A stretch of 33,444 nucleotides of DNA from NCBI GenBank assembly GCA_020720085.1, contig DYPE01000018.1:1047-34490 (forward strand), given 5' to 3'. Of the stretch, positions 1 to 8,272 are shown one piece after another. The notes under the pieces are model-generated. The model saw only the letters and a list, made by a program, of their open reading frames with translations, made no database searches and was not told where the DNA came from. Positions within the stretch are counted from its first letter, which is position 1, and every line of letters begins with the position of its first letter. The DNA comes from Dichelobacter nodosus (lineage in GTDB: Bacteria > Pseudomonadota > Gammaproteobacteria > Beggiatoales > Beggiatoaceae). The translations under genes were made by a program, and so were the position numbers.

Positions 1-140
1 TTTGAAGCTCCTTTTAAGTTACATGTAACATCATGCGTGACTATACACGGCAACTGAACTCGTGCGTTAACGTGCGTGGTTCCCATTTGAAGCTCCTTTT
101 AAGTTACATGTAACATCATGCGTGACTATACACGGCAACT
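1..140. repeat. 85-bp-period tandem duplication with palindromes
   Basis: Positions 1-55 are repeated exactly at 86-140, giving a period of 85 bp and about 1.6 copies; more copies may lie to the left of the window. Each copy carries the perfect 12-bp palindrome GTTACATGTAAC (18-29 and 103-114), and a near copy GTTACATGCAAC follows at 143-154. The function is unknown; a regulator-binding array or a simple duplication are both possible. Confidence 0.85.
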
Positions 141-297
141 TCGTTACATGCAACAAAATTATACGCGGTGCGCCACGCTCCAGTTTGGCGGTATGACAGG
201 ATTTGGTGCTTCCAAGACTGAGTTCCCAAGCTGGGCAACGATGGCGCGTAAATTTAGTCGCTGTTTTTCAATCTGGCTTGCAGAGGGCAGTCCGGAT

Positions 298-303
298 TAT
301 AAT
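298..303 (+). promoter_or_regulatory. candidate -10 box upstream of gspL-like gene
   Basis: A perfect TATAAT lies 36 bases before the ATG at 340. No good -35 hexamer sits at the usual 16-18 bp spacing, so the promoter is weakly supported. Apart from this and the repeats at 1-154, nothing recognisable is seen in 1-339. Confidence 0.3.
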
Positions 304-339
304 GTCGACTTACTCCCTACGAATCGCCTACAATTATTA

Positions 340-1641
340 ATGAAAATTTTCGACCGCCACGCGCCGTTTGCGCGCCTTGGGCTGGAACGCTTCCGCCCTG
401 CCGCACGCACGGGCAACCTGTCCGCTACTGGCCAAATTTGCTTGCTGATGCACGACGAAGTGCTGGTTCACCTGGGCAGCGGGCGTTATTGCGGCTTAAC
501 CGAAACCGACGACTGTCTGCATCTCGTTGATCCAGATCGCTTGGCTGAAGGTGCGCGTAACCTATTGGCAGACGGGGTGGAGCAAACCATCACGTTGGCT
601 TTGCCTAGCCATGAATTCGTGGCTACCCAACTGAGCCTGCCTGGCATTGCGGCCAAAGATTTGGCCAATGCGGCGCGTTATCAGACGACCATGCTGCTGC
701 CGGGCGCGGAACCGTTGTTGCTGGCTATACATCCCAACCAAGCGGACGCACCGGAGCATGTGGCGCTATGGCTGCCTGTGGCGCGCGCCGAGGCGCTGTA
801 TCAAGCGTTTGCTGCACGCGGATTGCGCCTGGCTGACATCATTCCGCGCCCGTTGGCCGCTGTGATAGCGTTGGACGGTCATGAATCCATCCAAGATCAG
901 GACGCCACCACCTTCACGCAAATCGAATGGCAAGGCCGCGCCATCCGCAATTGGTGGTACTTGCCGTTGGCAGAATACCACGACCCGACTTTTCAAGCGC
1001 AACTCGGCACGCTAGCGCCGCCCACGCGCACCCTGGCCTGTTTGGATGACTGGCGCAAACTGCCCGCGTTGTCACCTGCCATCCCGCGTGCGTATGGACT
1101 GGTGCCGCCGGGCGCACAGTCCGAACGCGCGCAGGCGCAACGCCAAATTCGCCGCCGGTTGTGGTGGTCGCTGGCTGGTGTGGCAGCATTTCTATTGCTG
1201 GTGGCGATTGCTGCGCTGTACCGCTACGAATATCGGCTAGAGCGCGATGTGCGCAATTTACGCGCAACCACGCGCGATGTCAGCCAGTTACGCGCGGAAG
1301 TATTTGAAATTGAAGAGCGTTATGCGCCCATTTTACAATTTCCCCAACAAAACGTAGCCAGCCTGCTACAAACCATGGATACGTTAATTCCTAAGGACAG
1401 CCACTTAACTGCACTGCGCTTGGAAGACGGCGCGGTGGAAATAGAAGGTTACAGCCCTAACCCCACGGTTTTATTAGAAGCATTGTCGCGCCAGCAAGAA
1501 TTTATAGAAGTGAAATTCAGTTGTGACATTCAAAGCGAACCAGGCCGTGCGGACATGGAAAAATTCTGCATACACTTTTTTCTCGCGGGCATTGACGTGC
1601 CGGGATATCTACAACAATTCTTTCCTGCCAACAATGAGTAA
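340..1641 (+). CDS. GspL-like / PilM-PilN-like type II secretion platform protein
   Basis: Probable inner-membrane platform protein of a type II secretion or type IV pilus-like machine. The 433-residue protein has a cytoplasmic actin-like (PilM/GspL-like) region over about residues 30-250, one transmembrane helix at about 274-294 preceded by several Arg, a coiled-coil stretch at about 296-328, and a PilN/GspL-like C-terminal periplasmic domain. I chose ATG 340 because the reading frame upstream (open from 118) runs into the repeat and looks non-coding, and a TATAAT lies just before it; ATG 241 is an alternative. The GspM-like gene follows after 6 bp, which supports the assignment because gspL and gspM are normally adjacent and their products interact. 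The family call rests on architecture and neighbour, not on strong motifs. Confidence 0.7.
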   Translation: MKIFDRHAPFARLGLERFRPAARTGNLSATGQICLLMHDEVLVHLGSGRYCGLTETDDCLHLVDPDRLAEGARNLLADGVEQTITLALPSHEFVATQLSLPGIAAKDLANAARYQTTMLLPGAEPLLLAIHPNQADAPEHVALWLPVARAEALYQAFAARGLRLADIIPRPLAAVIALDGHESIQDQDATTFTQIEWQGRAIRNWWYLPLAEYHDPTFQAQLGTLAPPTRTLACLDDWRKLPALSPAIPRAYGLVPPGAQSERAQAQRQIRRRLWWSLAGVAAFLLLVAIAALYRYEYRLERDVRNLRATTRDVSQLRAEVFEIEERYAPILQFPQQNVASLLQTMDTLIPKDSHLTALRLEDGAVEIEGYSPNPTVLLEALSRQQEFIEVKFSCDIQSEPGRADMEKFCIHFFLAGIDVPGYLQQFFPANNE

Positions 1642-1647
1642 TCCGCT

Positions 1648-2235
1648 GTGAATACCCGCGAAAAAAAACTATTGCAACTGGCTGCACTGATTTTTGCCTT
1701 ATATTTTTTACCGTTTCAAATCGGGCCTAAGGGGATGGAATTTGCGCGCGCGCATCTGGATTACATTGAAAATACCAAAGCCGAAATCAAACGCATCCGC
1801 CAATTGTTGCAGCAAAACCAAGCCTGGCGCGACAAACATGTACACACGCTGGCAGAACAAACGCGCATAGAAAATGGCCTGTTGCAAGGAGCCAGCCCAG
1901 AAATCATCACCGCCCGTATGCAGCGCGCACTCAAAGATACCGCACAAAACGCGGGGGCGCGCGTGGTGAAAATGGAAGTGCCAGAACTCAATGCCACGGG
2001 CAATTTGGTGCTGGTCACGCAAATTATGGAAGTGGAAACCGATTCCGCTGCACTGATGAAGTTGGTAGAAGGTTTGCGCGACAACCCGGTATTTATGCCG
2101 GTGACCCTGTTAGAAGCGCGATCCATGCGCCAAAAAATCTTGCAAGTTTCCTTAAAGGTTATAGGCTTCAGCCAAGCCATCGTGCCCGCCGCACCCGCAG
2201 AGGCCGTCTCTCCGCCCGCGCCCGCTACGCCGTAA
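1648..2235 (+). CDS. GspM-like / PilO-like type II secretion protein
   Basis: The 195-residue protein has a very short cytoplasmic N-terminus, one transmembrane helix at about residues 8-24, a charged coiled-coil segment at about 36-70 and a small alpha/beta periplasmic domain, ending in a Pro/Ala-rich tail. This is the layout of GspM and PilO, which dimerise with GspL or PilN at the inner membrane. The start is GTG 1648, six bases after the GspL-like stop; the ATG at 1634 is out of frame and hits a stop quickly. The two genes probably form the end of a secretion operon that begins left of the window. PilO versus GspM cannot be separated by eye. Confidence 0.65.
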   Translation: MNTREKKLLQLAALIFALYFLPFQIGPKGMEFARAHLDYIENTKAEIKRIRQLLQQNQAWRDKHVHTLAEQTRIENGLLQGASPEIITARMQRALKDTAQNAGARVVKMEVPELNATGNLVLVTQIMEVETDSAALMKLVEGLRDNPVFMPVTLLEARSMRQKILQVSLKVIGFSQAIVPAAPAEAVSPPAPATP

Positions 2236-2244
2236 CCCCCTGCC

Positions 2245-3822
2245 ATGGCGGACATTGTGCTGACCACGCTCAACGCACGCTACAGCCATACTGCACTGGG
2301 CCTGCGCTACTTATTCGCCAATCTGGGCGAGTTGCAAGCGCGCGCGGCAATTCAAGAGTTCACCATCGCCCAGCGCCCGCACGACATTGCTGAACACATT
2401 TTGGCAGCCAATCCGCGCATCATCGGCCTGGGGCTGTATATTTGGAATGCCCGCGAAACCGCGGAATTGGCGGCAATTCTCAAGCAACTGCGTCCAGACA
2501 TCTACCTTGTGGCAGGCGGCCCGGAGGCCAGCCACGAATGGGCGCAACAGCCCATTGCCGCGTGGGTAGATTATGTGATTCAAGGGCCGGGCGACTGGAC
2601 TTTTGCCCGTTTGTGCCGCGCCCTCTTGGCGGGCGAAGCGCCTGCTGGTGCGGTGTTGGCGGGAGAAACGCCCGATTTGCGGCAATTGGCGCTGCCCTAC
2701 CGTTTTTACAGCGATCACGACATTGCCCATCGCGTGATTTACGTTGAAGCTTCGCGCGGCTGCCCCTTTCGCTGTGCATTTTGCCTGTCTGCGTTGGACA
2801 AAACCGCAGTGGCGTTTGACCTCGCCGCTGTGCTGGCAGAATTGGATCAACTGTGGCAACGCGGCGCGCGCCGCTTCAAATTTGTGGATCGCACCTTCAA
2901 CCTCAATCCCGCGTGGTGTGCGCAATTGCTGGATTTCTTTTTGGCGCGAATCGATGGCCAGACATTTTTACATTTTGAAGTGGTGCCTGACCGCTTGCCA
3001 GAGGCATTAAAAAGCCGGTTGCAACAGTTTCCGCCTGGCAGCCTGCAATTGGAAATCGGCGTGCAGACCTTCAATCCCGAAGTGCAAGCGCGTATCCAGC
3101 GCGTGCAACACAACGTCCGCGCGCAAGAGAACTTGCGCTTTTTGCGCGAACAAACCCACGCCCATTTGCACACTGACCTGATTTTCGGCTTGCCCGGCGA
3201 AACGCTGGCCAGCATTGCCAACAGTTTCAACCAACTGGTGGCGCTCAATCCGCACGAAATCCAACTGGGCATACTCAAACGCCTGCGCGGCGCGCCCATC
3301 AACGCACTCAGCGCAACATTTGCCATGCGCTACAGTCCTTTTCCGCCCTATGCTTTGCTCGCCAGCGCCACCTTGGATTTCGCCTTGATGCAGCGGCTAA
3401 CACGCTTGGCGCGCTACTGGGACGTGATCGCCAATTCTGGACGCTTTCGCCACACGTTGCCGCTGCTGTTGGGCACGCAAGACCCGTTTTCACGCTGGTT
3501 AGCGCTCAGCGATTGGTTATACGCCGCCATTGGCCAAACCCACCACATTGCGCTAGAACGTTGGTTTGATTGGCTATACCAAGGTGGCCAAGCTGTGCTC
3601 GCGCTGCCGCCCATTGTGTTGCAAGCCGCGTTGCAAGCGGATTTTCTCGCCAGTGGCGTGAAAAAAAATCCCGCGTTTTTAACCGCGCGCGCCCATGCGC
3701 CCGCTGTGGCGCGTCATACCACTTTGCCGCGCCAGGCGCGGCATACAGTCGTTTCCGATGCACAAACTCAAGTAGACGGCGGCGCAGTGTTAGATGTGGC
3801 AGTGGGTTCCTCCAAGTCGTAA
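2245..3822 (+). CDS. B12-binding radical SAM protein (DUF4080-like)
   Basis: Predicted cobalamin-dependent radical SAM enzyme of unknown substrate. The 525-residue protein has an N-terminal Rossmann-like B12-binding region (about residues 1-140, including the VAGGPEAS stretch near 89-96), then the radical SAM cluster motif CPFRCAFC with C173, C177 and C180 in CxxxCxxC spacing, a TIM-barrel core to about residue 370, and a C-terminal extension of the kind seen in DUF4080 proteins. It starts 9 bp after the GspM-like gene, so it may be co-transcribed, although no functional link is known. Its last 55 bp overlap the convergent cysE. The substrate cannot be inferred. Confidence 0.85.
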   Translation: MADIVLTTLNARYSHTALGLRYLFANLGELQARAAIQEFTIAQRPHDIAEHILAANPRIIGLGLYIWNARETAELAAILKQLRPDIYLVAGGPEASHEWAQQPIAAWVDYVIQGPGDWTFARLCRALLAGEAPAGAVLAGETPDLRQLALPYRFYSDHDIAHRVIYVEASRGCPFRCAFCLSALDKTAVAFDLAAVLAELDQLWQRGARRFKFVDRTFNLNPAWCAQLLDFFLARIDGQTFLHFEVVPDRLPEALKSRLQQFPPGSLQLEIGVQTFNPEVQARIQRVQHNVRAQENLRFLREQTHAHLHTDLIFGLPGETLASIANSFNQLVALNPHEIQLGILKRLRGAPINALSATFAMRYSPFPPYALLASATLDFALMQRLTRLARYWDVIANSGRFRHTLPLLLGTQDPFSRWLALSDWLYAAIGQTHHIALERWFDWLYQGGQAVLALPPIVLQAALQADFLASGVKKNPAFLTARAHAPAVARHTTLPRQARHTVVSDAQTQVDGGAVLDVAVGSSKS

Positions 3823-4559
3823 TCCGGCACAGGTGGGGTGTCAAGATCGTGAAAGGAATCGTCCAAACGGCGCAAACTTTCACAGAGGTGATTGATTTTA
3901 CGGTCAGTTGTATGTAAATGATCTAAAATGCAATGAATGGCGTGCGCCACTGGATCAGGCATGTCGCGGGTCGCACCATACGCATCAAATCCCATTTTCT
4001 TGGCCGTTTCCGCACGGTTTTTTTGTTGCGCATCGTCTACCGCCGCGCGTTTTTCCACCACCCGTCCAGGAATACCCACCACCGTGGCATTGGCTGGCAC
4101 CGGCTTGAGCACCACTGCGTTGGAGCCGATGCGCGCGCCTTCACCTATCACAATCGGCCCTAGCACTTTCGCGCCCGCGCCGACCACCACTTGATTGCCC
4201 AGTGTCGGGTGGCGTTTGCCTTGTTGCCAACTGATGCCGCCCAGCGTAACCCCGTGATATAAAGTACAATCATCGCCGATTTCTGCGGTTTCGCCAATCA
4301 CCACGCCCATGCCGTGATCAATGAAAAACCGCCGTCCAATGCGCGCGCCCGGATGAATTTCTATGCCGGTCAACCAGCGCGCCAAGCCCGCTAACAAACG
4401 TGCGGGCAGCTTCCAACCCCAGTTCCACAACCGGTGATTCAGGCGGTGGAATAACAGCGCATGTACGCCAGGATAGGTCAGCACAATTTCCAGCGTGCTG
4501 CGCGCCGCTGGGTCGCGGTCAAATACGCAAAGTATGTCTTCTTTGAGATGGCTAAACAT
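3768..4559 (-). CDS. cysE: serine O-acetyltransferase
   Basis: Makes O-acetylserine from serine and acetyl-CoA, the first committed step of cysteine synthesis in the cytoplasm. The 263-residue protein has a short N-terminal helical part followed by left-handed beta-helix hexapeptide repeats. It carries the family motif [15 protein letters not shown] at about residues 81-95 and YHGVTLGG at 101-108. The N-terminal domain is shorter than in the E. coli enzyme, as in the EpsC-like short form. A tail of about 80 residues beyond the hexapeptide domain is acidic and Pro/Thr-rich at its end and may not be conserved. The 3' end overlaps the convergent radical SAM gene by 55 bp. No Fe-S regulator gene is adjacent. 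Confidence 0.92.
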   Translation of the reverse strand: MFSHLKEDILCVFDRDPAARSTLEIVLTYPGVHALLFHRLNHRLWNWGWKLPARLLAGLARWLTGIEIHPGARIGRRFFIDHGMGVVIGETAEIGDDCTLYHGVTLGGISWQQGKRHPTLGNQVVVGAGAKVLGPIVIGEGARIGSNAVVLKPVPANATVVGIPGRVVEKRAAVDDAQQKNRAETAKKMGFDAYGATRDMPDPVAHAIHCILDHLHTTDRKINHLCESLRRLDDSFHDLDTPPVPDYDLEEPTATSNTAPPST

Positions 4560-4633
4560 AAGATGCCTTTAGGGTGTTGTAACAAATAAAAAACAACGAA
4601 AAAATAGTGTTGCGTGATAGGAAAGCGCGTGGC

Positions 4634-5677
4634 TTACGCCTCGCCAGTTTCCACCAATTCCCGCAACACTGTGGTGGCGTAGCCACCAGCGGGCAGGGCA
4701 AAGTGCAGTTCCAGTTGATCCGGGCTTGGCCACTGCCAGGCCAATTCGGCTACGCTCAAGCGCAAGGGACGGCGTTCTTGGTTCAGACCCGCGTCTGCCA
4801 ACCCTTGGCAATACAACGCAAATTGTTGTGTCAGCGCGCTTTCTTGCGCCAGAGTTTCGCCTTGCGTGGGCAACGTGCCTTGCCCCCAGAGCGGCCCAGT
4901 GGGATGCACATCGTGCGCGGCCAGCCGCGCGCGCAAGGTGTCGTCCATGGCCTGCACGAGAAAAAAACTATGACTGCCGTGCAGTTGCGCCACATCACCC
5001 AGGCGGAGATCACACCAATCGCTTGCCTTCACCCGTTGTGCTAGCACCGCGTTAAACAAATGCGCACGCACGGCGGATAAATACAAGCCGCGCTGATGGC
5101 GGCTGCATTTGCGTAGCTTGCCAGAAAATAGCAACTCGGCTTGGCGCAAATTGCCGCCTTCTGCGCCAAAGCGTTGTTCGCCGAAGTAATTGGGCACGCC
5201 GTGAGTGCGCAGGTGTTGCAGGCGTTCTTCTATGCCGTTGTCCGCCAGCAAATGGCAATCGCGCAACAGAATACGAAAGCGGTTGCCCACCAACACGCCG
5301 CGTCTGAGTTTTTTGCGGTGGCGCTGATTGGCGAGGATTTGCAAGTCAGCGCTAACCAACTGGTTCCAGTCCGGTTCAGGCCCTTTGCCGGGCAACTGTA
5401 CGCTGAACCATTGCACAGTCACTGCATGTTTATCCTTGAGTCCGGCAAAGCCTACCGCTTCGTTGCCGACTTGGCAAAATTTGGCCAGTTCGCGGGCCAC
5501 TTCCTCGGTGTTGCGATTGCGTTTGCGAATTTGCAAAAACACATGCTCGCCCGTGCCATCTAGGGGAAATGAGGGGATTTCTTCAACGTGAAAATCCTCC
5601 GGCATGTGGCGAACAATGGCGCGGCCCAGTGGGCCGCCCCAAGCGAAAGGCAGACAGGATGTGGCATCTTGGTTCAT
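4634..5677 (-). CDS. truD: tRNA pseudouridine(13) synthase TruD
   Basis: Isomerises uridine 13 of certain tRNAs to pseudouridine. The 347-residue protein matches the usual TruD length. It has the catalytic motif GLKDKHA with Asp82, the upstream NRNTEEVARELAKF segment and the VPNYFGEQRFG motif typical of the family. The N-terminus (EDFHVEEIPSFPLDGTGEH) is also characteristic. It lies upstream of cysE in the same direction with a gap of about 74 bp, and downstream of comF with a gap of 76 bp. No strong Shine-Dalgarno sequence precedes the ATG. Confidence 0.95.
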   Translation of the reverse strand: MNQDATSCLPFAWGGPLGRAIVRHMPEDFHVEEIPSFPLDGTGEHVFLQIRKRNRNTEEVARELAKFCQVGNEAVGFAGLKDKHAVTVQWFSVQLPGKGPEPDWNQLVSADLQILANQRHRKKLRRGVLVGNRFRILLRDCHLLADNGIEERLQHLRTHGVPNYFGEQRFGAEGGNLRQAELLFSGKLRKCSRHQRGLYLSAVRAHLFNAVLAQRVKASDWCDLRLGDVAQLHGSHSFFLVQAMDDTLRARLAAHDVHPTGPLWGQGTLPTQGETLAQESALTQQFALYCQGLADAGLNQERRPLRLSVAELAWQWPSPDQLELHFALPAGGYATTVLRELVETGEA

Positions 5678-5753
5678 GGCAGTGTCTTTAAGTGAGTATG
5701 TTGAAATAGATTGTAACGCGGCATGAGCGGCTGAATGCGTTTTTGTATGGCAC

Positions 5754-6452
5754 TCACGTGCGTGCGCAACACCACACGCTCACTTGCGCCACGCCGCCTT
5801 GGCGCAGCAGAATCTTAGCCATTTCATTGGCTGTAGCACCGGTGGTCATCACGTCGTCCACCACCGCCACGTGCCGCCATGCTTGGGGCAGGGGCTGCGA
5901 AGTGAAAATTCCGCGTACATTCCGCACCCGCTCGGCGGCGGATAATAAGGATTGTTGCTGTTTTTTGCGCACGCAGCGCACCGTTGTCAAGGACAGCGGC
6001 AAGCCCAATCGCCTGGCGATGGGCCGCGCCAGTAGCACGGCCTGGTTAAATCCGCGCGCGCGCAGGGGATTAGGGTGCATGGGCACAGGGATTAGCGCAT
6101 CGGGCCTGGGCCAATGCGCGGCTTGTTCCGCCATACGGCGGCCTAAAAATGCCAATAAGGTTAAGTGCGCGTTGAATTTAGCGGCAAGAATCAACTGATC
6201 CACGGGCGGTTCATAGCGCAGCAGCGCATGGGTTTGGCTGAAAAACGTGGGCTGGCGCATACAATTTCCGCATAGCGCAGCGGCTGTGGGTAAATCGTTT
6301 CCGCAACGCGGGCAGGCGCACGCCGGTGGACGTGGCAAGGTGCGCAGGCAGTCGGCGCATACGATGTCGGCTTGCGCATTGCCGCATAAAAAGCAGGATT
6401 GGCTAAATAAATTGGGAAAGGAAGACAGACCGCGCGCCAACAAAGCCAGCAT
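5754..6452 (-). CDS. comF: ComF family phosphoribosyltransferase-like protein
   Basis: ComF proteins are cytoplasmic and needed for DNA uptake during natural transformation in several bacteria. The 232-residue protein has an N-terminal double zinc-finger-like region with Cys pairs near 20/23, 32/35, 47/50 and 61/64, then a type I phosphoribosyltransferase fold with the PRPP loop VVDDVMTTGATANE at about residues 196-209. The ATG lies 3 bp after the stop of the SPFH gene, so translation may be coupled. In other genomes this family often sits beside biotin genes; here it does not. Confidence 0.9.
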   Translation of the reverse strand: MLALLARGLSSFPNLFSQSCFLCGNAQADIVCADCLRTLPRPPACACPRCGNDLPTAAALCGNCMRQPTFFSQTHALLRYEPPVDQLILAAKFNAHLTLLAFLGRRMAEQAAHWPRPDALIPVPMHPNPLRARGFNQAVLLARPIARRLGLPLSLTTVRCVRKKQQQSLLSAAERVRNVRGIFTSQPLPQAWRHVAVVDDVMTTGATANEMAKILLRQGGVAQVSVWCCART

Positions 6453-6455
6453 GGC

Positions 6456-7538
6456 TTAGGTTTCCATACCAATGGTCAAGTCACTGGGCTTGCGTGCGGG
6501 CGCGGCGTCGTTGCGTGGTGAGGACTGGAAACTTTCTTTGGCGATTTCACTAATGCCAGCCAGCGCGCCAATGACGTTGCTGGCCTCTAACGGCATCATA
6601 ATCACTTTTTGGTTGTTGGCTGCTGCCAAACCGTGCAGAGCCTGAATGTATTTATCCGCCATCATGTAATTCAGCGCTTGCACATTGCCCTTGGCCACGG
6701 CTTGCGACAACATCATCACCGCCTTGGCCTCAGCCTCTGCCAAACGTTCGCGTGATTCTGCCTCGCGAAATGCTGCGTCTTTTTTCCATTCAGCTTCCAA
6801 TTGCGCCGCCTTCAATTGGCCCTCGGCGCGTAGCACTGTGGATTCCTTTTCGCCTTCGGCGCGTTGAATGATAGCGTTTTTTTCGCCATCTGCCTTTTTG
6901 ATCGCTGCATCGCGCTCGCCCTCGGCGCGTTTAATTTCCGATTCACGCCGCCCTTCGGCTTCTAAAATGACCGCGCGTTTTTCACGTTCCGCGCGCATCT
7001 GCCGCGTCATGGCTTCCACCAAGTCAGCGGGTGGACTGATGTCTTGAATTTTTACGCGCAACACTTTCACGCCCCAGGGGTCAATCGCGTCATCTAAGTC
7101 GTGCGATAAATCTTCTCCCAATTTTTCTCGGGCAGACAGCAAGTCTTGCAATTCAAAGGTGCCAATTACGCCGCGAATGTTAGCCTGAATTAAGTTGCCA
7201 ATGGCTTCTTCTAAATTGGTAACCCGATAAATCGCCCTGGCAGTATCCATAATTTGATAGTACACAATACCGTCTACTTTTACCGTCACGTTGTCGTTGG
7301 TCAATACATCCTGTGGCGGAATGTCCAGCGTGCGCTCGCGCATGTCTACTTTTTCACGGATGTTATCCAAAAATGGAATAATTAGATTTGGCCCAGCTTT
7401 TAACGTCTTGGTGTATTTTCCCAAACGCTCTACTGCATATTCATAGCCTTGTGGAACAATAATGAACCCCATGCTGATAACCACCAGCATGAGAATCAAC
7501 AGCACAGCGGCAAAAATCGCAAACCCTAGCGACGCCAT
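6456..7538 (-). CDS. SPFH/band-7 (stomatin/QmcA-like) membrane protein
   Basis: Membrane-scaffold protein of the stomatin/prohibitin family. The 360-residue protein has one N-terminal transmembrane helix (about residues 5-27), the SPFH domain to about residue 190, then a long Ala/Glu/Lys-rich helix with repeated AEGE/RAEGE-type units (about 190-290) and a conserved oligomerisation segment near 290-330. AGGAC precedes the ATG. Most paralogues are paired with an NfeD-type protein; none is present here and comF follows instead. QmcA of E. coli is the closest name, but the paralogue group cannot be settled by eye. Confidence 0.88.
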   Translation of the reverse strand: MASLGFAIFAAVLLILMLVVISMGFIIVPQGYEYAVERLGKYTKTLKAGPNLIIPFLDNIREKVDMRERTLDIPPQDVLTNDNVTVKVDGIVYYQIMDTARAIYRVTNLEEAIGNLIQANIRGVIGTFELQDLLSAREKLGEDLSHDLDDAIDPWGVKVLRVKIQDISPPADLVEAMTRQMRAEREKRAVILEAEGRRESEIKRAEGERDAAIKKADGEKNAIIQRAEGEKESTVLRAEGQLKAAQLEAEWKKDAAFREAESRERLAEAEAKAVMMLSQAVAKGNVQALNYMMADKYIQALHGLAAANNQKVIMMPLEASNVIGALAGISEIAKESFQSSPRNDAAPARKPSDLTIGMET

Positions 7539-7597
7539 GGCGCAGTCCTTTTTATGGAATGATAAAATAAATAGGTGAATAAACCGATGGGAATTTT

Positions 7598-7603
7598 ATT
7601 ATA
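7598..7603 (-). promoter_or_regulatory. candidate -10 box of the SPFH gene
   Basis: Read on the minus strand this is a perfect TATAAT about 60 bases upstream of the SPFH start codon. No convincing -35 hexamer is seen at 17 bp spacing, so this is tentative. Confidence 0.3.
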
Positions 7604-7655
7604 AAGTGTATCCGCGCATGAAATCATACGCAGCAAACCGCTTGGTCGTGTAGAA

Positions 7656-7696
7656 TAAAAAAATTCGGCGCACCCGCAAGCGCGCCGATTTTTTAT
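7656..7696. terminator. bidirectional intrinsic terminator
   Basis: A 7-bp GC-rich stem (TCGGCGC at 7665-7671 with GCGCCGA at 7682-7688, 10-nt loop) has an A-rich run on its left and a T run on its right, so it can act in both directions. It separates the CZB/Roadblock genes from the SPFH operon, both on the minus strand. Together with the MITE-like element at 7731-7862 it accounts for most of the 324-bp gene-free stretch 7539-7862. Confidence 0.7.
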
Positions 7697-7730
7697 AGTA
7701 AAATTATGTAATTGTATATTACAAGATTTA

Positions 7731-7862
7731 GAAGCTGTTAGTAAAATCGCCAAGCCGCTCACTGAGTCTGTCGAAGTGCGCAGCTTGGCGATAGCAAGTG
7801 ATTGATTTTCCGTGCCCTTCGATAGATCTTCACGGAACGGAAAATAATTTACCAATAGCTTC
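7731..7862. mobile_element. 132-bp MITE-like element
   Basis: GAAGCTGTTAGTAAA at 7731-7745 and TTTACCAATAGCTTC at 7848-7862 form 15-bp imperfect terminal inverted repeats (13 of 15 match). TTA flanks both ends (7728-7730, 7863-7865) like a 3-bp target duplication; the right TTA is also the stop codon of the CZB gene. Inside are two perfect hairpins: ATCGCCAAGC with GCTTGGCGAT (7746-7755, 7783-7792) and ATTTTCCGT with ACGGAAAAT (7805-7813, 7837-7845). It encodes no credible protein. Non-autonomous transposon is an inference from structure. Confidence 0.55.
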
Positions 7863-8222
7863 TTAGGACATCTTATCTAATTCCAACAATTTGTTTGAAA
7901 TATCTGTTGATAGCTTATGCATTTCAGTTACAAGTTTGGTGGCCTGCTCTTCTTCCCCCGTTTTTTTATGCGCAATTGCCATTTTGCCGACGTCGTGAAA
8001 TTTCTGATGTGGCGCTTTAATGCTTTCAAATACTTCTTGCGCGCGCGGGTCAGACAATTTTGCTACTTCAGCAGGGCCATCATTCAAAATCCAAGCACCC
8101 AATTTGCACTCATCATGAGAATTGCCCGCGAAATCCATTTCGCCTTTTAAGGTAGCGTTCACCTTTTTTAAGTACTGCACATGGTCGTTTAGACGCATGA
8201 GAAAAAATGCGGAACCTGCCAT
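7863..8222 (-). CDS. stand-alone CZB (chemoreceptor zinc-binding) domain protein
   Basis: A 119-residue soluble helical protein consisting almost only of a CZB domain. The expected zinc ligands are visible: His14 in NDHVQYL, Cys39 in ECKLGAW, and His72 and His76 in PHQKFH. CZB domains usually sit at the end of chemoreceptors or diguanylate cyclases and sense zinc or oxidants such as hypochlorous acid; free-standing versions are less common. AAGGAG precedes the ATG with good spacing. The Roadblock gene lies 50 bp upstream in the same direction, so the two are probably one operon. Confidence 0.85.
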   Translation of the reverse strand: MAGSAFFLMRLNDHVQYLKKVNATLKGEMDFAGNSHDECKLGAWILNDGPAEVAKLSDPRAQEVFESIKAPHQKFHDVGKMAIAHKKTGEEEQATKLVTEMHKLSTDISNKLLELDKMS

Positions 8223-8272
8223 CGTTTTCTCCTTAAGTTACACAGCCAGTTTGGCGTGAAATTGACAAAAAA

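Noticed and set aside
1-140. CRISPR array
   Set aside because: Only two copies of a 55-bp unit with one 30-bp gap are present, and no cas genes are seen.
118-339. N-terminal extension of the GspL-like gene from ATG 118
   Set aside because: The start lies inside the second copy of the 85-bp duplication and the encoded stretch has no family character; ATG 340 fits the protein and a nearby -10 box.
7526-7855. 109-residue minus-strand ORF
   Set aside because: It runs through the MITE-like element and the terminator and overlaps the SPFH start; composition is not protein-like.
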